Of a stretch of 64,000 bases of DNA, positions 44,629 through 53,704 are shown one piece after another. Made by a program: the position numbers and the translations under genes. Source of the stretch: Glaciihabitans sp. INWT7. GTDB taxonomy: Bacteria > Actinomycetota > Actinomycetes > Actinomycetales > Microbacteriaceae. Under the pieces are notes generated by a model that was not told the DNA's origin, did no database searches, and worked only from the letters and a program-made list of their open reading frames with translations. The stretch is taken from NCBI RefSeq assembly GCF_014217685.1, contig NZ_CP043653.1, positions 1,926,419 to 1,990,418 on the forward strand. Reading direction: 5' to 3'. The stretch's first letter is position 1. Each line of letters starts with the position of its first letter.

Positions 44629-45303
44629 GTGCCTGTCATCGCCATCATCGGAGCTGGACCGGGACTCGGAGCTGCGGTAGCGCGACGATTCGGCCGCGAA
44701 GGCTTCTCGATAGCCCTGATCTCGAGAAACCAATCGAAGCTCGACGCCATGGCCGCGGAGCTCACCGCGGGCGGCTTGACCGCGCGCGGTTACGCCGCGG
44801 ACGTGCTGGCACCAGCCGAGCTCGAAGACGCCCTTACGCGTGCAGCGGCAGAGCTCGGACCCATCACTGCGGTGCAGTACAGCCCGCTCCCGTCGCGTGA
44901 ATATCTGAAGCCGGTGCTCGACCTGACTCCGGAGCTGGCGCAGGAAGCACTGCAGTTCTCGGCCCTCGGACTGATTCGGGCGGTGCGTGCGGTCCTGCCG
45001 TCGATGCGTCAGGCCGGGAGCGGCAGCGTCATCCTGGTCAACGGAGGCACCTCAGTGAAGGCACGCGACGACTTCGCAGGCACATCGGTCGCATTCCCGG
45101 CCGAGAGTGCCTACGGTGAGATGCTCCACGACGCACTCGAGGGGGAAGGCATCCGTGTCGCGCAACTGGTGATCCCGGGAGGCATCCCCCGGCTTCAGCT
45201 CGCCAATGGCATCGACGACGTCGCCGATCGCATCTGGGACCTCCACGCCGTCGCGGGTCCGTTCCGCACCATGCTCATCCCTCTCGAGGACGGCAGAGAG
45301 TAG
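44629..45303 (+). CDS. SDR oxidoreductase, atypical
   Basis: A 224-residue SDR: VIAIIGAGPGLGAAVARRF (glycine-rich loop), NGGTSV. The catalytic region is SAYGEMLHDAL, with Tyr but no Lys three residues on, so activity is uncertain. GTG start with CGGAGG 8 nt upstream. Confidence 0.75.
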   Translation: MPVIAIIGAGPGLGAAVARRFGREGFSIALISRNQSKLDAMAAELTAGGLTARGYAADVLAPAELEDALTRAAAELGPITAVQYSPLPSREYLKPVLDLTPELAQEALQFSALGLIRAVRAVLPSMRQAGSGSVILVNGGTSVKARDDFAGTSVAFPAESAYGEMLHDALEGEGIRVAQLVIPGGIPRLQLANGIDDVADRIWDLHAVAGPFRTMLIPLEDGRE

Positions 45304-45458
45304 AGACCGGATCGGCCCTCCGAACGTCGCTGAGGGCAGGGGGCGTGTCACTGGCTGCAGAAGGGATCGGGGCTCGGCAATCATCGTCTTGGTCCACGAT
45401 CACCAGCGAACCGTTGTTCATTCAGCCCGCAGGGCGAGGCATTCGCGACCGAGCATTC

Positions 45459-45806
45459 CTACCGCGCGGCAAGCACGCAGAACTCGTTTCCCTCCGGGTC
45501 TGCCATGACCACCCAGGACGTGCTTCCCTGACCGATCTCGACGCGGCTGGCGCCGAGGCCGATAAGACGCTCGACCTCCGCCTGCTGGTCGTCGGGCACC
45601 CAGTCGAGATGGAGCCGGTTCTTTCCCCGCTGGAGGTCGGATACCTCCACAAACAAGATGGTTGGCGTGTGTCCCGGGGCTTGAGCCAGCTCTATCGCGC
45701 CACTGTCCTCGCCCACGATCTGCCAGCCGGTGGCGGCGCGCCACCACCGGGCGAGCGAGACACAATCACGGCAGTCGACAACAATTTCCTCCAGACGAAG
45801 AGCCAT
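45459..45806 (-). CDS. VOC-family (glyoxalase/bleomycin resistance) protein
   Basis: A 115-residue vicinal-oxygen-chelate fold protein, one paired beta-alpha-beta-beta-beta module: LEEIVVDCRDCVSLARWW ... LHLDWVPDD ... VMADPEGNEFCVL. Function is open (metal-dependent enzyme or binding protein). Confidence 0.8.
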   Translation of the reverse strand: MALRLEEIVVDCRDCVSLARWWRAATGWQIVGEDSGAIELAQAPGHTPTILFVEVSDLQRGKNRLHLDWVPDDQQAEVERLIGLGASRVEIGQGSTSWVVMADPEGNEFCVLAAR

Positions 45807-45811
45807 TCCTC

Positions 45812-45817
45812 ACCCTA
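45812..45817 (-). promoter_or_regulatory. -10 element of the VOC gene
   Basis: TAGGGT on the minus strand, 5 nt before the ATG at 45806. Confidence 0.35.
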
Positions 45818-45917
45818 AGCACGGGGCACACCCGGGCGAGGAAGGGCCCGCCGTCGTTGGCCCCATCGAAAAGCGTTGCCGATCCACGAAAAGGATGCTC
45901 TCGTCGTGGGCGACGAG

Positions 45918-45923
45918 TAACTT
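45918..45923 (+). promoter_or_regulatory. -10 element of the PASTA protein gene
   Basis: TAACTT, six bases, ATG at 45930; supports the ATG over the GTG at 45924. Confidence 0.4.
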
Positions 45924-45929
45924 GTGAAT

Positions 45930-46286
45930 ATGAGCGAGCGGTTTGCAGAGCGGGCCACGGTGCCGGATGTCGTCGGGCTGCCGTTCCATGTCGGCCGTGA
46001 CCTGGCCGCCGAGTCCGGCGTCTCTCTTGCGAACCCCGATCCTGATGGACCACCGATCGGTGGTCTCGCGTGGCCAGGATTGTTCTACATCACCTCGCAG
46101 CACCCGTCCGCGGGCACTGTCGTCTACCAGTGGGATTCCGTCTCTGTCGAGATCGTCGGTTATGGCGAGGCCGAGACGGGCGCGCTTCGCAACTCGCCGG
46201 GGGCGCCGCCGGCGGATGTGGCGCATGCCACACCAGAATCCACGGATTTCGTCGACTTGTCCTCGACCGACATCGTTTCCCCCTGA
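45930..46286 (+). CDS. Single PASTA-domain protein without signal peptide
   Basis: A 118-residue protein. VPDVVGLPFHVGRDLAAESGVSL ... ITSQHPSAGTVVYQWDSVSVEI is one PASTA domain (peptidoglycan/beta-lactam binding in PknB and PBPs). There is no export signal or kinase domain attached, which is unusual. The tail is low complexity. Confidence 0.7.
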   Translation: MSERFAERATVPDVVGLPFHVGRDLAAESGVSLANPDPDGPPIGGLAWPGLFYITSQHPSAGTVVYQWDSVSVEIVGYGEAETGALRNSPGAPPADVAHATPESTDFVDLSSTDIVSP

Positions 46287-46311
46287 GGCATTTTCCGCTC
46301 TCGGCACGGTC

Positions 46312-47241
46312 TCACTGAGCCGCGATCCAATCGATTTCCTCCGCGAGCAGAGCCAGACCGGTGCCCGCGGGCGCGTATCCCAGTCGGGTCGACGCGCTCG
46401 TATCCAGCACGATCGGATGCGCCGTCATCCACGGGTGCCGGCCACGCAACGGATCTGCCGCGCCACCCAGGAGGTCGAGCGCGCCGTTCCAGCCCACGCG
46501 CAGGGCGATCGCTCGAACGATCTGCTCTGCCGACGGGGCATCGGGGTCAGCGCTGTTGAGAATCCGAGCGCCCGGCAGCGTGGCGACAGTGGCGATCAGG
46601 GCCGCCGTGTTGGAAGCCGCGGTCAGATGGTCGATGCTCTCTCCACGCGCCGCAAGCTCAATCTTCTGCTCGCCTCTCATCATCGACTCGACGAATGAGC
46701 GAGTGCGCGGGTTGCGCGCCCACCGCCCGTGGACCTTGGACGGGCGGATGACCGTGATCGGAAGACCGCTGCCCAACGCGACTTGCTCGACGGCGACCTT
46801 CGATGGCGCGTATCCCTCGCGGCTGAAGGGGTCGACGCCGTCTGCTGGCCGCACGGTCGGCATGCTTTCGGTTATCGGCACAGGAAACCGGGGCGCATCA
46901 TGCCCGTTGACGTGGCGGCCATCCGCATCGACGTAGACCGCTCTGGTGGAGATGATCACTGTGCTTCCGACCGATCCCATCGCCGGCAGCAGCGCTCGCA
47001 CGTCTGCGGCGCGGTAGGCGAGCAGATCGACGAGGAGGGCCGAGTCGTCGCCGACGAGCCTTCCGATCGCCTCGACGTCGCTCCGCTCGATCGAGTGGAA
47101 ATGGACGCCCCGTGCGGGCAGCTCTGCCGGCATCGACGCGGGGTTGCGACCGGTCACCTCGACCTCGCACCCGCTGGCTGCCAACCTCGCGGCGGCGGCG
47201 CCCCCGATGGCGCCCGTCCCGCCCAGAATCACTGCCCGCAC
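46312..47241 (-). CDS. NAD-dependent epimerase/dehydratase family protein
   Basis: A 309-residue extended SDR: MRAVILGGTGAIGGAAAARL (GxxGxxG), Ser/Thr in VIISTRAVYVDADG, and YAPSKVAVE (YxxxK). Substrate unknown; a nucleotide sugar or similar. GTG start with GGGGGAGG just before it. Confidence 0.82.
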   Translation of the reverse strand: MRAVILGGTGAIGGAAAARLAASGCEVEVTGRNPASMPAELPARGVHFHSIERSDVEAIGRLVGDDSALLVDLLAYRAADVRALLPAMGSVGSTVIISTRAVYVDADGRHVNGHDAPRFPVPITESMPTVRPADGVDPFSREGYAPSKVAVEQVALGSGLPITVIRPSKVHGRWARNPRTRSFVESMMRGEQKIELAARGESIDHLTAASNTAALIATVATLPGARILNSADPDAPSAEQIVRAIALRVGWNGALDLLGGAADPLRGRHPWMTAHPIVLDTSASTRLGYAPAGTGLALLAEEIDWIAAQ

Positions 47242-47472
47242 GACCTCCCCCTCAAAAAATCTTCAGCCGGCCACCCTACGGCACCGGCACACGACCCTTT
47301 GAAGGCCGACCGACGACGTGCTGTTCGAGCATCACGTCCCCGACTGGGACTGTCCGATCCTTCGACAACTCCCGCACCGCTGAACCGAATTCGAGGTCGG
47401 GCGTCCGTCTCCGTGGCTGGCGGGGTGGACAGCGGAGCGCTGACCGGCCGTCCGATTGACATTCCGCGGCGC

Positions 47473-47892
47473 CTACTGGTTGGTGAATCCGACGAACACA
47501 CCGCCGGTGAGCCGCACAACCAGGTTGTAGAGCACCGCGCTCACCGCACCGAAGATCGTGGTGACGACGACATTCGCCAGCCCGAGCAGTGCGCACAGTT
47601 CGAATACCCGATTGAAGCTGAGCAACGATTTCACGTTGATGCCGTTGGTTCCTTCTCCCGCGACGACACTGGCCAGCTGGTCGAGAGAGCCGGTGCGGGT
47701 GAGGACGACCCACCCCACCGAACCGAGGAGGATCGTGAACGCTGCGAGAACCACTCCGACGAGCAGGGATACCAGGAGGGCGGTCCTCACATTCAGGTAG
47801 ACGAGATGCAATCGCACCTGTTTGACCGGCCCGGAGCGACCGCTGGACTTCTGTGCAAGCCTGTCGGCAATGCTGCTCAGGATGGCCTCCAC
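47473..47892 (-). CDS. DUF3566 transmembrane protein
   Basis: A 139-residue protein with VKQVRLHLVYLNVRTALLVSLLVGVV and two hydrophobic helices, matching the DUF3566 family found in actinobacteria, usually next to gyrA. Here no gyrase gene is near, so this may be a second copy. GTG start without a clear ribosome site. Confidence 0.78.
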   Translation of the reverse strand: MEAILSSIADRLAQKSSGRSGPVKQVRLHLVYLNVRTALLVSLLVGVVLAAFTILLGSVGWVVLTRTGSLDQLASVVAGEGTNGINVKSLLSFNRVFELCALLGLANVVVTTIFGAVSAVLYNLVVRLTGGVFVGFTNQ

Positions 47893-48120
47893 AATCGTCT
47901 CATCGCCGCGAACGATGAGCTCATCCCTCGCGTGAGCGGCCAGGGAGTCATCCTCGAACGGCCCCGTGGACCGCGCACCCGCGCCACCGTAGCCTCGCCG
48001 ATGTCAGAAATCGCTAAGAAATCCACCGTCGGGCTGACCCACCGTCGTGGTCACAGATCGAAGAGATCACCAGCAATCACGTCGACCTGCCGCGCGCGGA
48101 ACCCGACGACCGCCAACAGC

Positions 48121-48855
48121 TCAGGAGTGTGGAATCGCCGAGGTCATCCCTCCGTCGACCACGAACTCCGCACCCGTCGAGTAGGCCGACTCCTCGCTGG
48201 CGAGGAAGACGACGAGCGAGGAGACCTCCTCGGGTTGGGCCGGTCGGCCGAGCGGAACCTGCTGGCTCGCGAAGTCGAGCTGCTCGGTCATGGGGGTCAC
48301 GATGAACCCCGGATGCACGGAGTTGACCCGCACGTTGTGGCGCCCGAGTTCCACGGCCACCGACTTGGTGAGACCCCGCACCGCGAATTTCGACGCGACA
48401 TAGCCGTGCAATCCGGCGCTTCCGCGCAGCCCCTCGACCGAGGAGATATTGATGATGGATCCGTGTTTGGCGGCCTTCATCACCGGAACCACAGCCCTCA
48501 CCCCGAGGAATGTACCGGTGAGATTCACCGCGAGCACGGCATTCCACATCTCCAGCGTGTACTTGTCGATGGCGGCCATGTTGCCGATACCCGCATTGTT
48601 CACGAGCACGTCGACAGTGCCGAAGGCCTCGACGGTGGAGGCGACGACCGCCTCCCATTCGCCCTCTGACGTCACATCGAGGTGCTCGTAGCGCACGGCC
48701 GCGCCGAGCTCCTCGGCAAGGGCCCGGCCCTCGTCGTCGAGCACGTCGGCGATCACCACACGGGCGCCCTCCCTGACGAAGGCTCGGGCGTGGGCGGCCC
48801 CCATTCCGCGAGCACCACCGGTGATGATGGCGACGGTGTTGGTCAATCGGGACAT
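48121..48855 (-). CDS. SDR oxidoreductase (hydroxysteroid/cyclopentanol dehydrogenase type)
   Basis: A 244-residue SDR: TGGARGMGAAHAR, NNAGIGN, ISSVEGLRG, YVASKFAV (YxxxK), all intact. GAAGGAG lies before the ATG. Last gene of the SDR-TetR-SDR operon; the close repressor suggests a catabolic acyl or alcohol substrate. Confidence 0.88.
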   Translation of the reverse strand: MSRLTNTVAIITGGARGMGAAHARAFVREGARVVIADVLDDEGRALAEELGAAVRYEHLDVTSEGEWEAVVASTVEAFGTVDVLVNNAGIGNMAAIDKYTLEMWNAVLAVNLTGTFLGVRAVVPVMKAAKHGSIINISSVEGLRGSAGLHGYVASKFAVRGLTKSVAVELGRHNVRVNSVHPGFIVTPMTEQLDFASQQVPLGRPAQPEEVSSLVVFLASEESAYSTGAEFVVDGGMTSAIPHS

Positions 48856-48857
48856 GG

Positions 48858-49469
48858 TTACTCCTTCGTCAGGGTGTTGACAGAGTTGTTCGGGATGCCG
48901 ATGCCGGCGAGAAACAGGTCGGTGAGCTGGGCCGCGATGAGACTGCCGTCTTCCGGGCCATCCGCGGAGTACCACTGCGGCAGGTAGTGCAGGTCGCTGA
49001 AGAAATTGGCCACCAGCACGGCCCGGGGGATATCGGTGCGGTACACGCCCTCGCGCTGTCCGGCCTCCACCAGCGACACGAACTGGTCGTTGTACTCACG
49101 CCGACGGTGTTTCACTTCGAGTTGCTTCTCGGCCGGCAACATGTGCGCCGAACGGAAGAACACGGTGCCCTCGTCGAGGAATTCGATGGAGGTCTCGATC
49201 ACGTCGATGCAGGCGGCGCGGAGCTTCTGCTCCGTCGAGTCCCCGGTCGCGACGATCGCCGCGAGGTGCTCACCCTGCAGGGTGAGTAGGTGCTCGTAGA
49301 TGCCAAACAGCAGCTCGTCCTTCGAGCGGAAATAGTGGTACATCGCGCCCTTGGTGACGCCCGCCGCATCCACGATCTGTTGCACCGAGGTGTTCGCGAA
49401 GCCGTTCTTCGCGAACAGGTCGACCGCGGCGGTTCGCACCGCGTCTTTGACACCCGCACTCGTCGCCAT
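48858..49469 (-). CDS. TetR-family regulator
   Basis: A 203-residue repressor: DLFAKNGFANTSVQQIVDAAGVTKGAMYHYFRSKDELLFGIYEHLL, ligand domain following. It lies between two SDR genes in one operon (overlap of one base above, two bases to the gene below). The palindrome at 50245-50258 is its likely operator; a near copy lies at 29641. Confidence 0.9.
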   Translation of the reverse strand: MATSAGVKDAVRTAAVDLFAKNGFANTSVQQIVDAAGVTKGAMYHYFRSKDELLFGIYEHLLTLQGEHLAAIVATGDSTEQKLRAACIDVIETSIEFLDEGTVFFRSAHMLPAEKQLEVKHRRREYNDQFVSLVEAGQREGVYRTDIPRAVLVANFFSDLHYLPQWYSADGPEDGSLIAAQLTDLFLAGIGIPNNSVNTLTKE

Positions 49470-50215
49470 CAGGTCACCGGACGGATGGACCCGCCCCCGT
49501 CGATCACGATGGTCTGGCCGGTGATCCAGGCTGCATCGCTCGAGAGGAGGAAGGCGACGACGCCGGAGACGTCCTCGGGCACACCCAGGCGGGCGAGTGG
49601 ATAGATCGAAGCGACGTCCGCCTCACGCCCCTCGTAGAGTGCTTCGGCGAACCTGGTCTTGATCACCGCGGGTGCCACCGCGTTCACCCGGATGTGCGGC
49701 GCCAGCTCGAAGGCGAGTTGGGTCGTCAGGGAGATGAGGGCGGCCTTGGAGACCCCGTAGAACCCGATGCCGGGAGCCGCGGAGATTCCCGCGATCGACG
49801 CGATATTCACGATGGAACCGTTGCGGGCTCCGATACCGGCCGTCACGGCATCCCGCGACCAGTCGAGCGCGGCCATCACGTTGATCTCGAGAATCTTCGC
49901 CATGGCCGAATGCTCGGTATCCAGGGTCGGTCCGAAGCTCGGGTTCACTCCGGCGTTGCTCACGAAGTGGTCGAGCCCCCCGAACTCCCGGCCGATCAGG
50001 TCGAAGACCTCGGCCCGGTGGGCGGGATCGTCAGCCTTGCCCGCCACCCAGAGCGCGGACGACCCGAGTTGCGCCGCCGCATCGCGAAGGGCCTCTTCCC
50101 GGCGGGCGGTGATGAGCACCCGGGCACCCTCGTCGACGAGCCGCTGGGCAATCGCGAGTCCGATGCCGCGGCTCGCTCCGGTGATGAGGGCCGTGCGGCC
50201 GGTGAAGCGATTCAC
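49469..50215 (-). CDS. SDR oxidoreductase
   Basis: A 248-residue SDR from a GTG at 50215 with CAGGAGC upstream: TGASRGIGLAIAQRL, SNAGVNP, IASIAGIS, YGVSKAALI (YxxxK) intact. First gene of the operon. Probably acts on a 3-hydroxyacyl or alcohol intermediate together with the second SDR. Confidence 0.87.
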   Translation of the reverse strand: MNRFTGRTALITGASRGIGLAIAQRLVDEGARVLITARREEALRDAAAQLGSSALWVAGKADDPAHRAEVFDLIGREFGGLDHFVSNAGVNPSFGPTLDTEHSAMAKILEINVMAALDWSRDAVTAGIGARNGSIVNIASIAGISAAPGIGFYGVSKAALISLTTQLAFELAPHIRVNAVAPAVIKTRFAEALYEGREADVASIYPLARLGVPEDVSGVVAFLLSSDAAWITGQTIVIDGGGSIRPVT

Positions 50216-50244
50216 GAGAGCTCCTGACAAGGGAAGACAGACAA

Positions 50245-50270
50245 ACCGACTGTTCGGTATGGCTACCCTA
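50245..50270. promoter_or_regulatory. TetR operator and promoter of the SDR-TetR-SDR operon
   Basis: ACCGACTGTTCGGT (50245-50258; arms ACCGA/TCGGT). Read on the minus strand it is preceded, 6 bases away, by TAGGGT (50270-50265) as a -10, so it covers the transcript start. It matches 11 of 14 bases of the site at 29641-29654 in the same orientation. Confidence 0.55.
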
Positions 50271-50329
50271 GCGCCGTTCGCTACGCTGGAGGCGCCGGCG
50301 CCGATCCCCGGCCGTCGATGGAGACACAC

Positions 50330-51355
50330 ATGACCCCCCTTGCGTCCAGCCGCCAATGGCACCTGGCTAAACGGCCCACCGGCACCCCCACCACTGATGA
50401 TGTGAGATTCGTCACCGTGGAGCTGCCCCCTCTCGCCGAGAACGAGGTGCGGGTGCAGAACGAATTCATCTCGGTCGACCCGTACATGCGCGGTCGCATG
50501 AACGACGTCAAGAGTTACGTTCCGCCGTACCAGCTCGACCGGGCGATGGATGCCGACGCGGTGGGCCGCGTAATCGAATCCCGCTCCCCCGATCTGCCGG
50601 TCGGCCAGCTGGTGCAGCACTTCCAGGGCTGGCGTGATGTCGCCCAGGGCGACGCGAGCCGGTTCACCGCTCGCGACGAGGTGCCGGGCGTCGCGTCATC
50701 CGTCTACCTGAGTGCTCTCGGACTCACCGGCATGACGGCGTGGGTCGGGTTGCTGGTGATCGCCGGGATGAAGCCCGGAGACACGGTATTCGTCTCGGGC
50801 GCGGCCGGTGCCGTCGGCTCCGCCGTGGGCCAGATCGCGCGCCTTCGCGGGTCGGGCCGGGTGATCGGCAGTGCGGGCACAGACGAGAAGGTGGCGCTTC
50901 TCACAAGCCGTTACGGCTTCGATGCCGCCTTCAACTACAAGAGCGGGAAGGTGTCGCGGATGCTGCACGAGGCGGCTCCCGACGGAATCGACGTGTACTT
51001 CGACAATGTGGGTGGCGATCATCTCGAGGCGGCGATCTTCGCCTTCAACGACGGCGGTCGGGCGGCTATCTGCGGAGCGATCAGTTCCTACAACTCCGAG
51101 CGGGCCGAGCCCGGTCCGCGCAATCTCGCCATGCTCATCTCCAAGGGGCTCACTCTCAAAGGATTCACCATCCCGAGCTACCAGCACCATGCCCCCGAGT
51201 TCTTCCGCGAGATGACCCCGCTGGTCGCCTCCGGCGAGTTCGTCTTCGACGAGACGGTGATCGATGGCGTAGATCAGGCGTTCGACGCCTGGCTGAGACT
51301 GATGCGCGGGGAGAACACCGGCAAGATGCTGGTGCGAGTCGACGGAGACGCCTGA
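50330..51355 (+). CDS. NADP-dependent MDR oxidoreductase (leukotriene B4/prostaglandin reductase type)
   Basis: A 341-residue zinc-free reductase: VDPYMRGRMNDV, GGWRDV-like QGWRDV, VSGAAGAVGSAVGQIA for NADPH, and VYFDNVGGDHLEA. Such enzymes reduce alkenals and enones. GGAGA lies 6 nt before the ATG at 50330. Divergent from the SDR-TetR operon, so perhaps under the same repressor. Confidence 0.9.
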   Translation: MTPLASSRQWHLAKRPTGTPTTDDVRFVTVELPPLAENEVRVQNEFISVDPYMRGRMNDVKSYVPPYQLDRAMDADAVGRVIESRSPDLPVGQLVQHFQGWRDVAQGDASRFTARDEVPGVASSVYLSALGLTGMTAWVGLLVIAGMKPGDTVFVSGAAGAVGSAVGQIARLRGSGRVIGSAGTDEKVALLTSRYGFDAAFNYKSGKVSRMLHEAAPDGIDVYFDNVGGDHLEAAIFAFNDGGRAAICGAISSYNSERAEPGPRNLAMLISKGLTLKGFTIPSYQHHAPEFFREMTPLVASGEFVFDETVIDGVDQAFDAWLRLMRGENTGKMLVRVDGDA

Positions 51356-51358
51356 CCT

Positions 51359-52096
51359 GTGCCCGTCGACGCAGGGTTCGACCGCTTCCCGATCCGCCGG
51401 ATCGAGGGACACCCCCTCAATGCCCTGGCGAGGGATGCCTGGCCGGCCACACTCGCGCCGGTGGCCCACCTGCTCGATCATGGCCTCGATCTCGGACCGG
51501 CCACGGTCTTCGTCGGCGAAAACGGATCGGGCAAGTCCACCCTGGTAGAAGCGATCGGGCTGGCCTACGGGCTCTCCCCCGAAGGCGGATCCGTCGGCGC
51601 GCATCACAGCACCCGGGCATCCGAGTCCGAGCTCTGGGACCACCTCCAGGTCGTGCGAAATGCCGGAGCCACCAAGCGCGGATACTTCCTCCGCGCGGAG
51701 ACGATGCACGGGTTCTTCACCTACCTCGAGGGGAATCCGAGTCCGTTCCGGGAGGACATCCGCTTTCATGAGAGATCACACGGCGAATCCTTCCTCGATC
51801 TGGTGGAGGATCGCTTCACGGGCGCGGGCCTCTGGCTGCTCGACGAGCCGGAATCGGCGCTGTCGTTCTCGGGCTGCCTCGCACTCGTCGGCATCCTCAC
51901 TCGTCTCCTCGACTCCGGAAAGTCCCAGGTGATCATGTCGACCCATTCGCCGCTTCTCGCGTCGCTTGCGGGCGCGACGATCTATGAGGTGGGCGACTGG
52001 GGGCTGCATACCAGCTCGTGGGAAGACCTGCCCCTGGTGCTCAACTGGCAGGCTTTCCTCAGTGCGCCGGAACAGTACCTGCGCCATCTTCGGTGA
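51359..52096 (+). CDS. AAA/ABC-type ATPase (SMC-like)
   Basis: A 245-residue ATPase: Walker A GENGSGKST (53-61), Walker B GLWLLDEPESALS, H-loop STHSPLL. It resembles predicted ATP-binding proteins of the AAA_21/OLD-like group. No nuclease or partner gene next to it; role unknown. GTG start 3 bases after the MDR stop. Confidence 0.85.
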   Translation: MPVDAGFDRFPIRRIEGHPLNALARDAWPATLAPVAHLLDHGLDLGPATVFVGENGSGKSTLVEAIGLAYGLSPEGGSVGAHHSTRASESELWDHLQVVRNAGATKRGYFLRAETMHGFFTYLEGNPSPFREDIRFHERSHGESFLDLVEDRFTGAGLWLLDEPESALSFSGCLALVGILTRLLDSGKSQVIMSTHSPLLASLAGATIYEVGDWGLHTSSWEDLPLVLNWQAFLSAPEQYLRHLR

Positions 52097-52107
52097 GTGA
52101 GGCGGCA

Positions 52108-52869
52108 ATGACGGTCGACGAGGTGGTCGCGCACTTACGCGCCGCGGGATGCGTCTTCGCGGAAGACGAGGCGGCACTGCTCATCGCGGCGGCATCCTCC
52201 CCCGCCGAGTTGAGACAGCTGGTCGACAGGCGCGTCTCGGGGATCCCCCTCGAGCACATCCTCGGCTGGGTGGAGTTCTGCGGCCTGCGCATCGCCGTTG
52301 GCCCGGGAGTCTTCGTGCCACGCCAGCGCACCGCCTTCCTGGTGCAACAGGCCATCGCTCTCTCCGCGCCGGATGCCATGGTGCTCGATCTGTGTTGCGG
52401 AGCGGGCGCGATCGGGGCCGCGATCGCGTCGCGGCTACCGGGAATCGACCTGTATACCGCCGATATCGACCCGGCGGCGGTCGCGAGCGCTCGTCTCAAC
52501 ATTCCCGCCTCCCGCGTCTTCGAGGGCGACCTGTTCGAGCCCCTGCCGCGACAGTTGCGGGGGCGCATCGACATCCTCGTGGCGAACACCCCCTATGTGC
52601 CGACGGATGCGGTGGCCCTGATGCCCCCGGAGGCGCGTCTCTTCGAAGCCCGACTCGCCCTCGACGGCGGGATCGACGGACTGGACGTGCAGCGTCGCGT
52701 CGCGGAGGCCGCACCCCTGTGGCTCGCCCGCGGCGGCCACCTGTTCGTGGAATCGAGCGAAGAACAGGCCGAGCTCAGTGCGGCCGTGTTCGAGGCCGCG
52801 GGACTCGGCGCATCGATCTCGCACTCTGACGAGCTCTATTCGACCGTGGTGATCGGCACGCTGTCGTAG
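52108..52869 (+). CDS. PrmC-related putative N5-glutamine methyltransferase
   Basis: A 253-residue SAM methyltransferase: DLCCGAGAIGAA (motif I, 94-105), NTPYVPTDAVALMPPEAR. The catalytic NPPY of PrmC/HemK is NTPY here (160-163); related proteins of this subgroup also vary at the second position. The target is unknown. An earlier GTG at 52093 overlaps the ATPase stop and is an alternative start. Confidence 0.82.
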   Translation: MTVDEVVAHLRAAGCVFAEDEAALLIAAASSPAELRQLVDRRVSGIPLEHILGWVEFCGLRIAVGPGVFVPRQRTAFLVQQAIALSAPDAMVLDLCCGAGAIGAAIASRLPGIDLYTADIDPAAVASARLNIPASRVFEGDLFEPLPRQLRGRIDILVANTPYVPTDAVALMPPEARLFEARLALDGGIDGLDVQRRVAEAAPLWLARGGHLFVESSEEQAELSAAVFEAAGLGASISHSDELYSTVVIGTLS

Positions 52870-52877
52870 CGCCTCAC

Positions 52878-53669
52878 TCAGTCGAGCGAGGCGAGGAACG
52901 GGATCACGGCGTCGAGCACCTCCGCGGCGGGTCGCAGGGTGTTTCCGTGCGTCCGTCCCGGCAGCGCCCGAAAAGTGGCATTCGGCATGAGCGTCGCCGC
53001 ACGCTCGGAATCGAGATATCGCTCGTGATCGCGGGTGCCGGCGAGCAGCAGGGTCGGCACGGCGAGTTCGGCGAGCCGGGCGTCCGGAATGCCCGGTTCG
53101 AGCTCGACCCGACGAAAATACGCGCGAAGAGCCAGCGGATCGTTGGCGAGAAAGGCTGCGGAGGTCTGTGGATCGATCGGTGCGCCGGCGTGCGCAGCCC
53201 ATCCGTCGAGGAAGCCGCGCATGCCGCCCGCCCCGAGCGCCCCGTCGTAGCCGGGGAAGAAGAGTTCGGAGACGCTGCCCCCGGGTGCTCGGTACGTGCC
53301 ACCAGCAGAGATGAGCGAGAGCAGTCGATGCGGATGACTGTCGGCGAGAGAGAATCCGGCGCGCGCCCCGAAGGAGTAGCCGAAGAGGTGAGCCGCGGGC
53401 GCCTCGACCGCGTCGAGCACCGCCAGGATGTCCGCGAGGACGAGCGGCATCCGGTACGCCTCGGTCTCGTGGGGCTTGCCGCTTCGGCCGTGCCCACGCA
53501 GGTCGATAGCGATCACCCGATAGCGATCCTGCAGCGCGGCCACGTATCCGAATCCCCGCCAGATCGACCGCGAGAGCGCCGAGCCGTGCACGAGAAGCAC
53601 GGGAGTACCCTCGCCGCGCACATCGAACGCGATCCGCGTGCCGTCGATCGGGTTCACCGTTTCACTCAC
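52878..53669 (-). CDS. Alpha/beta hydrolase
   Basis: A 263-residue hydrolase: LLVHGSALSRSIW, DLRGHGRSGKP, nucleophile Ser in FGYSFGARA, Asp in LLLAGTRDHERY and His in GRTHGNTL. Start GTG 53669 with GGGAGA upstream. A much longer open frame on the same strand is spurious. Substrate unknown. Confidence 0.87.
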   Translation of the reverse strand: MSETVNPIDGTRIAFDVRGEGTPVLLVHGSALSRSIWRGFGYVAALQDRYRVIAIDLRGHGRSGKPHETEAYRMPLVLADILAVLDAVEAPAAHLFGYSFGARAGFSLADSHPHRLLSLISAGGTYRAPGGSVSELFFPGYDGALGAGGMRGFLDGWAAHAGAPIDPQTSAAFLANDPLALRAYFRRVELEPGIPDARLAELAVPTLLLAGTRDHERYLDSERAATLMPNATFRALPGRTHGNTLRPAAEVLDAVIPFLASLD

Positions 53670-53704
53670 GGATCCATCATCTCCCGTCGAACGGTGCACT
53701 GCGC

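Noticed and set aside
46729-48669. 646-codon open frame
   Set aside because: It runs across the epimerase, DUF3566 and SDR genes in antisense and has no domain; a shadow frame.
51359-52096. AAA ATPase as part of an OLD/Gabija-like defence system
   Set aside because: No TOPRIM nuclease or helicase partner is adjacent and the ATPase is short and alone with metabolic genes.
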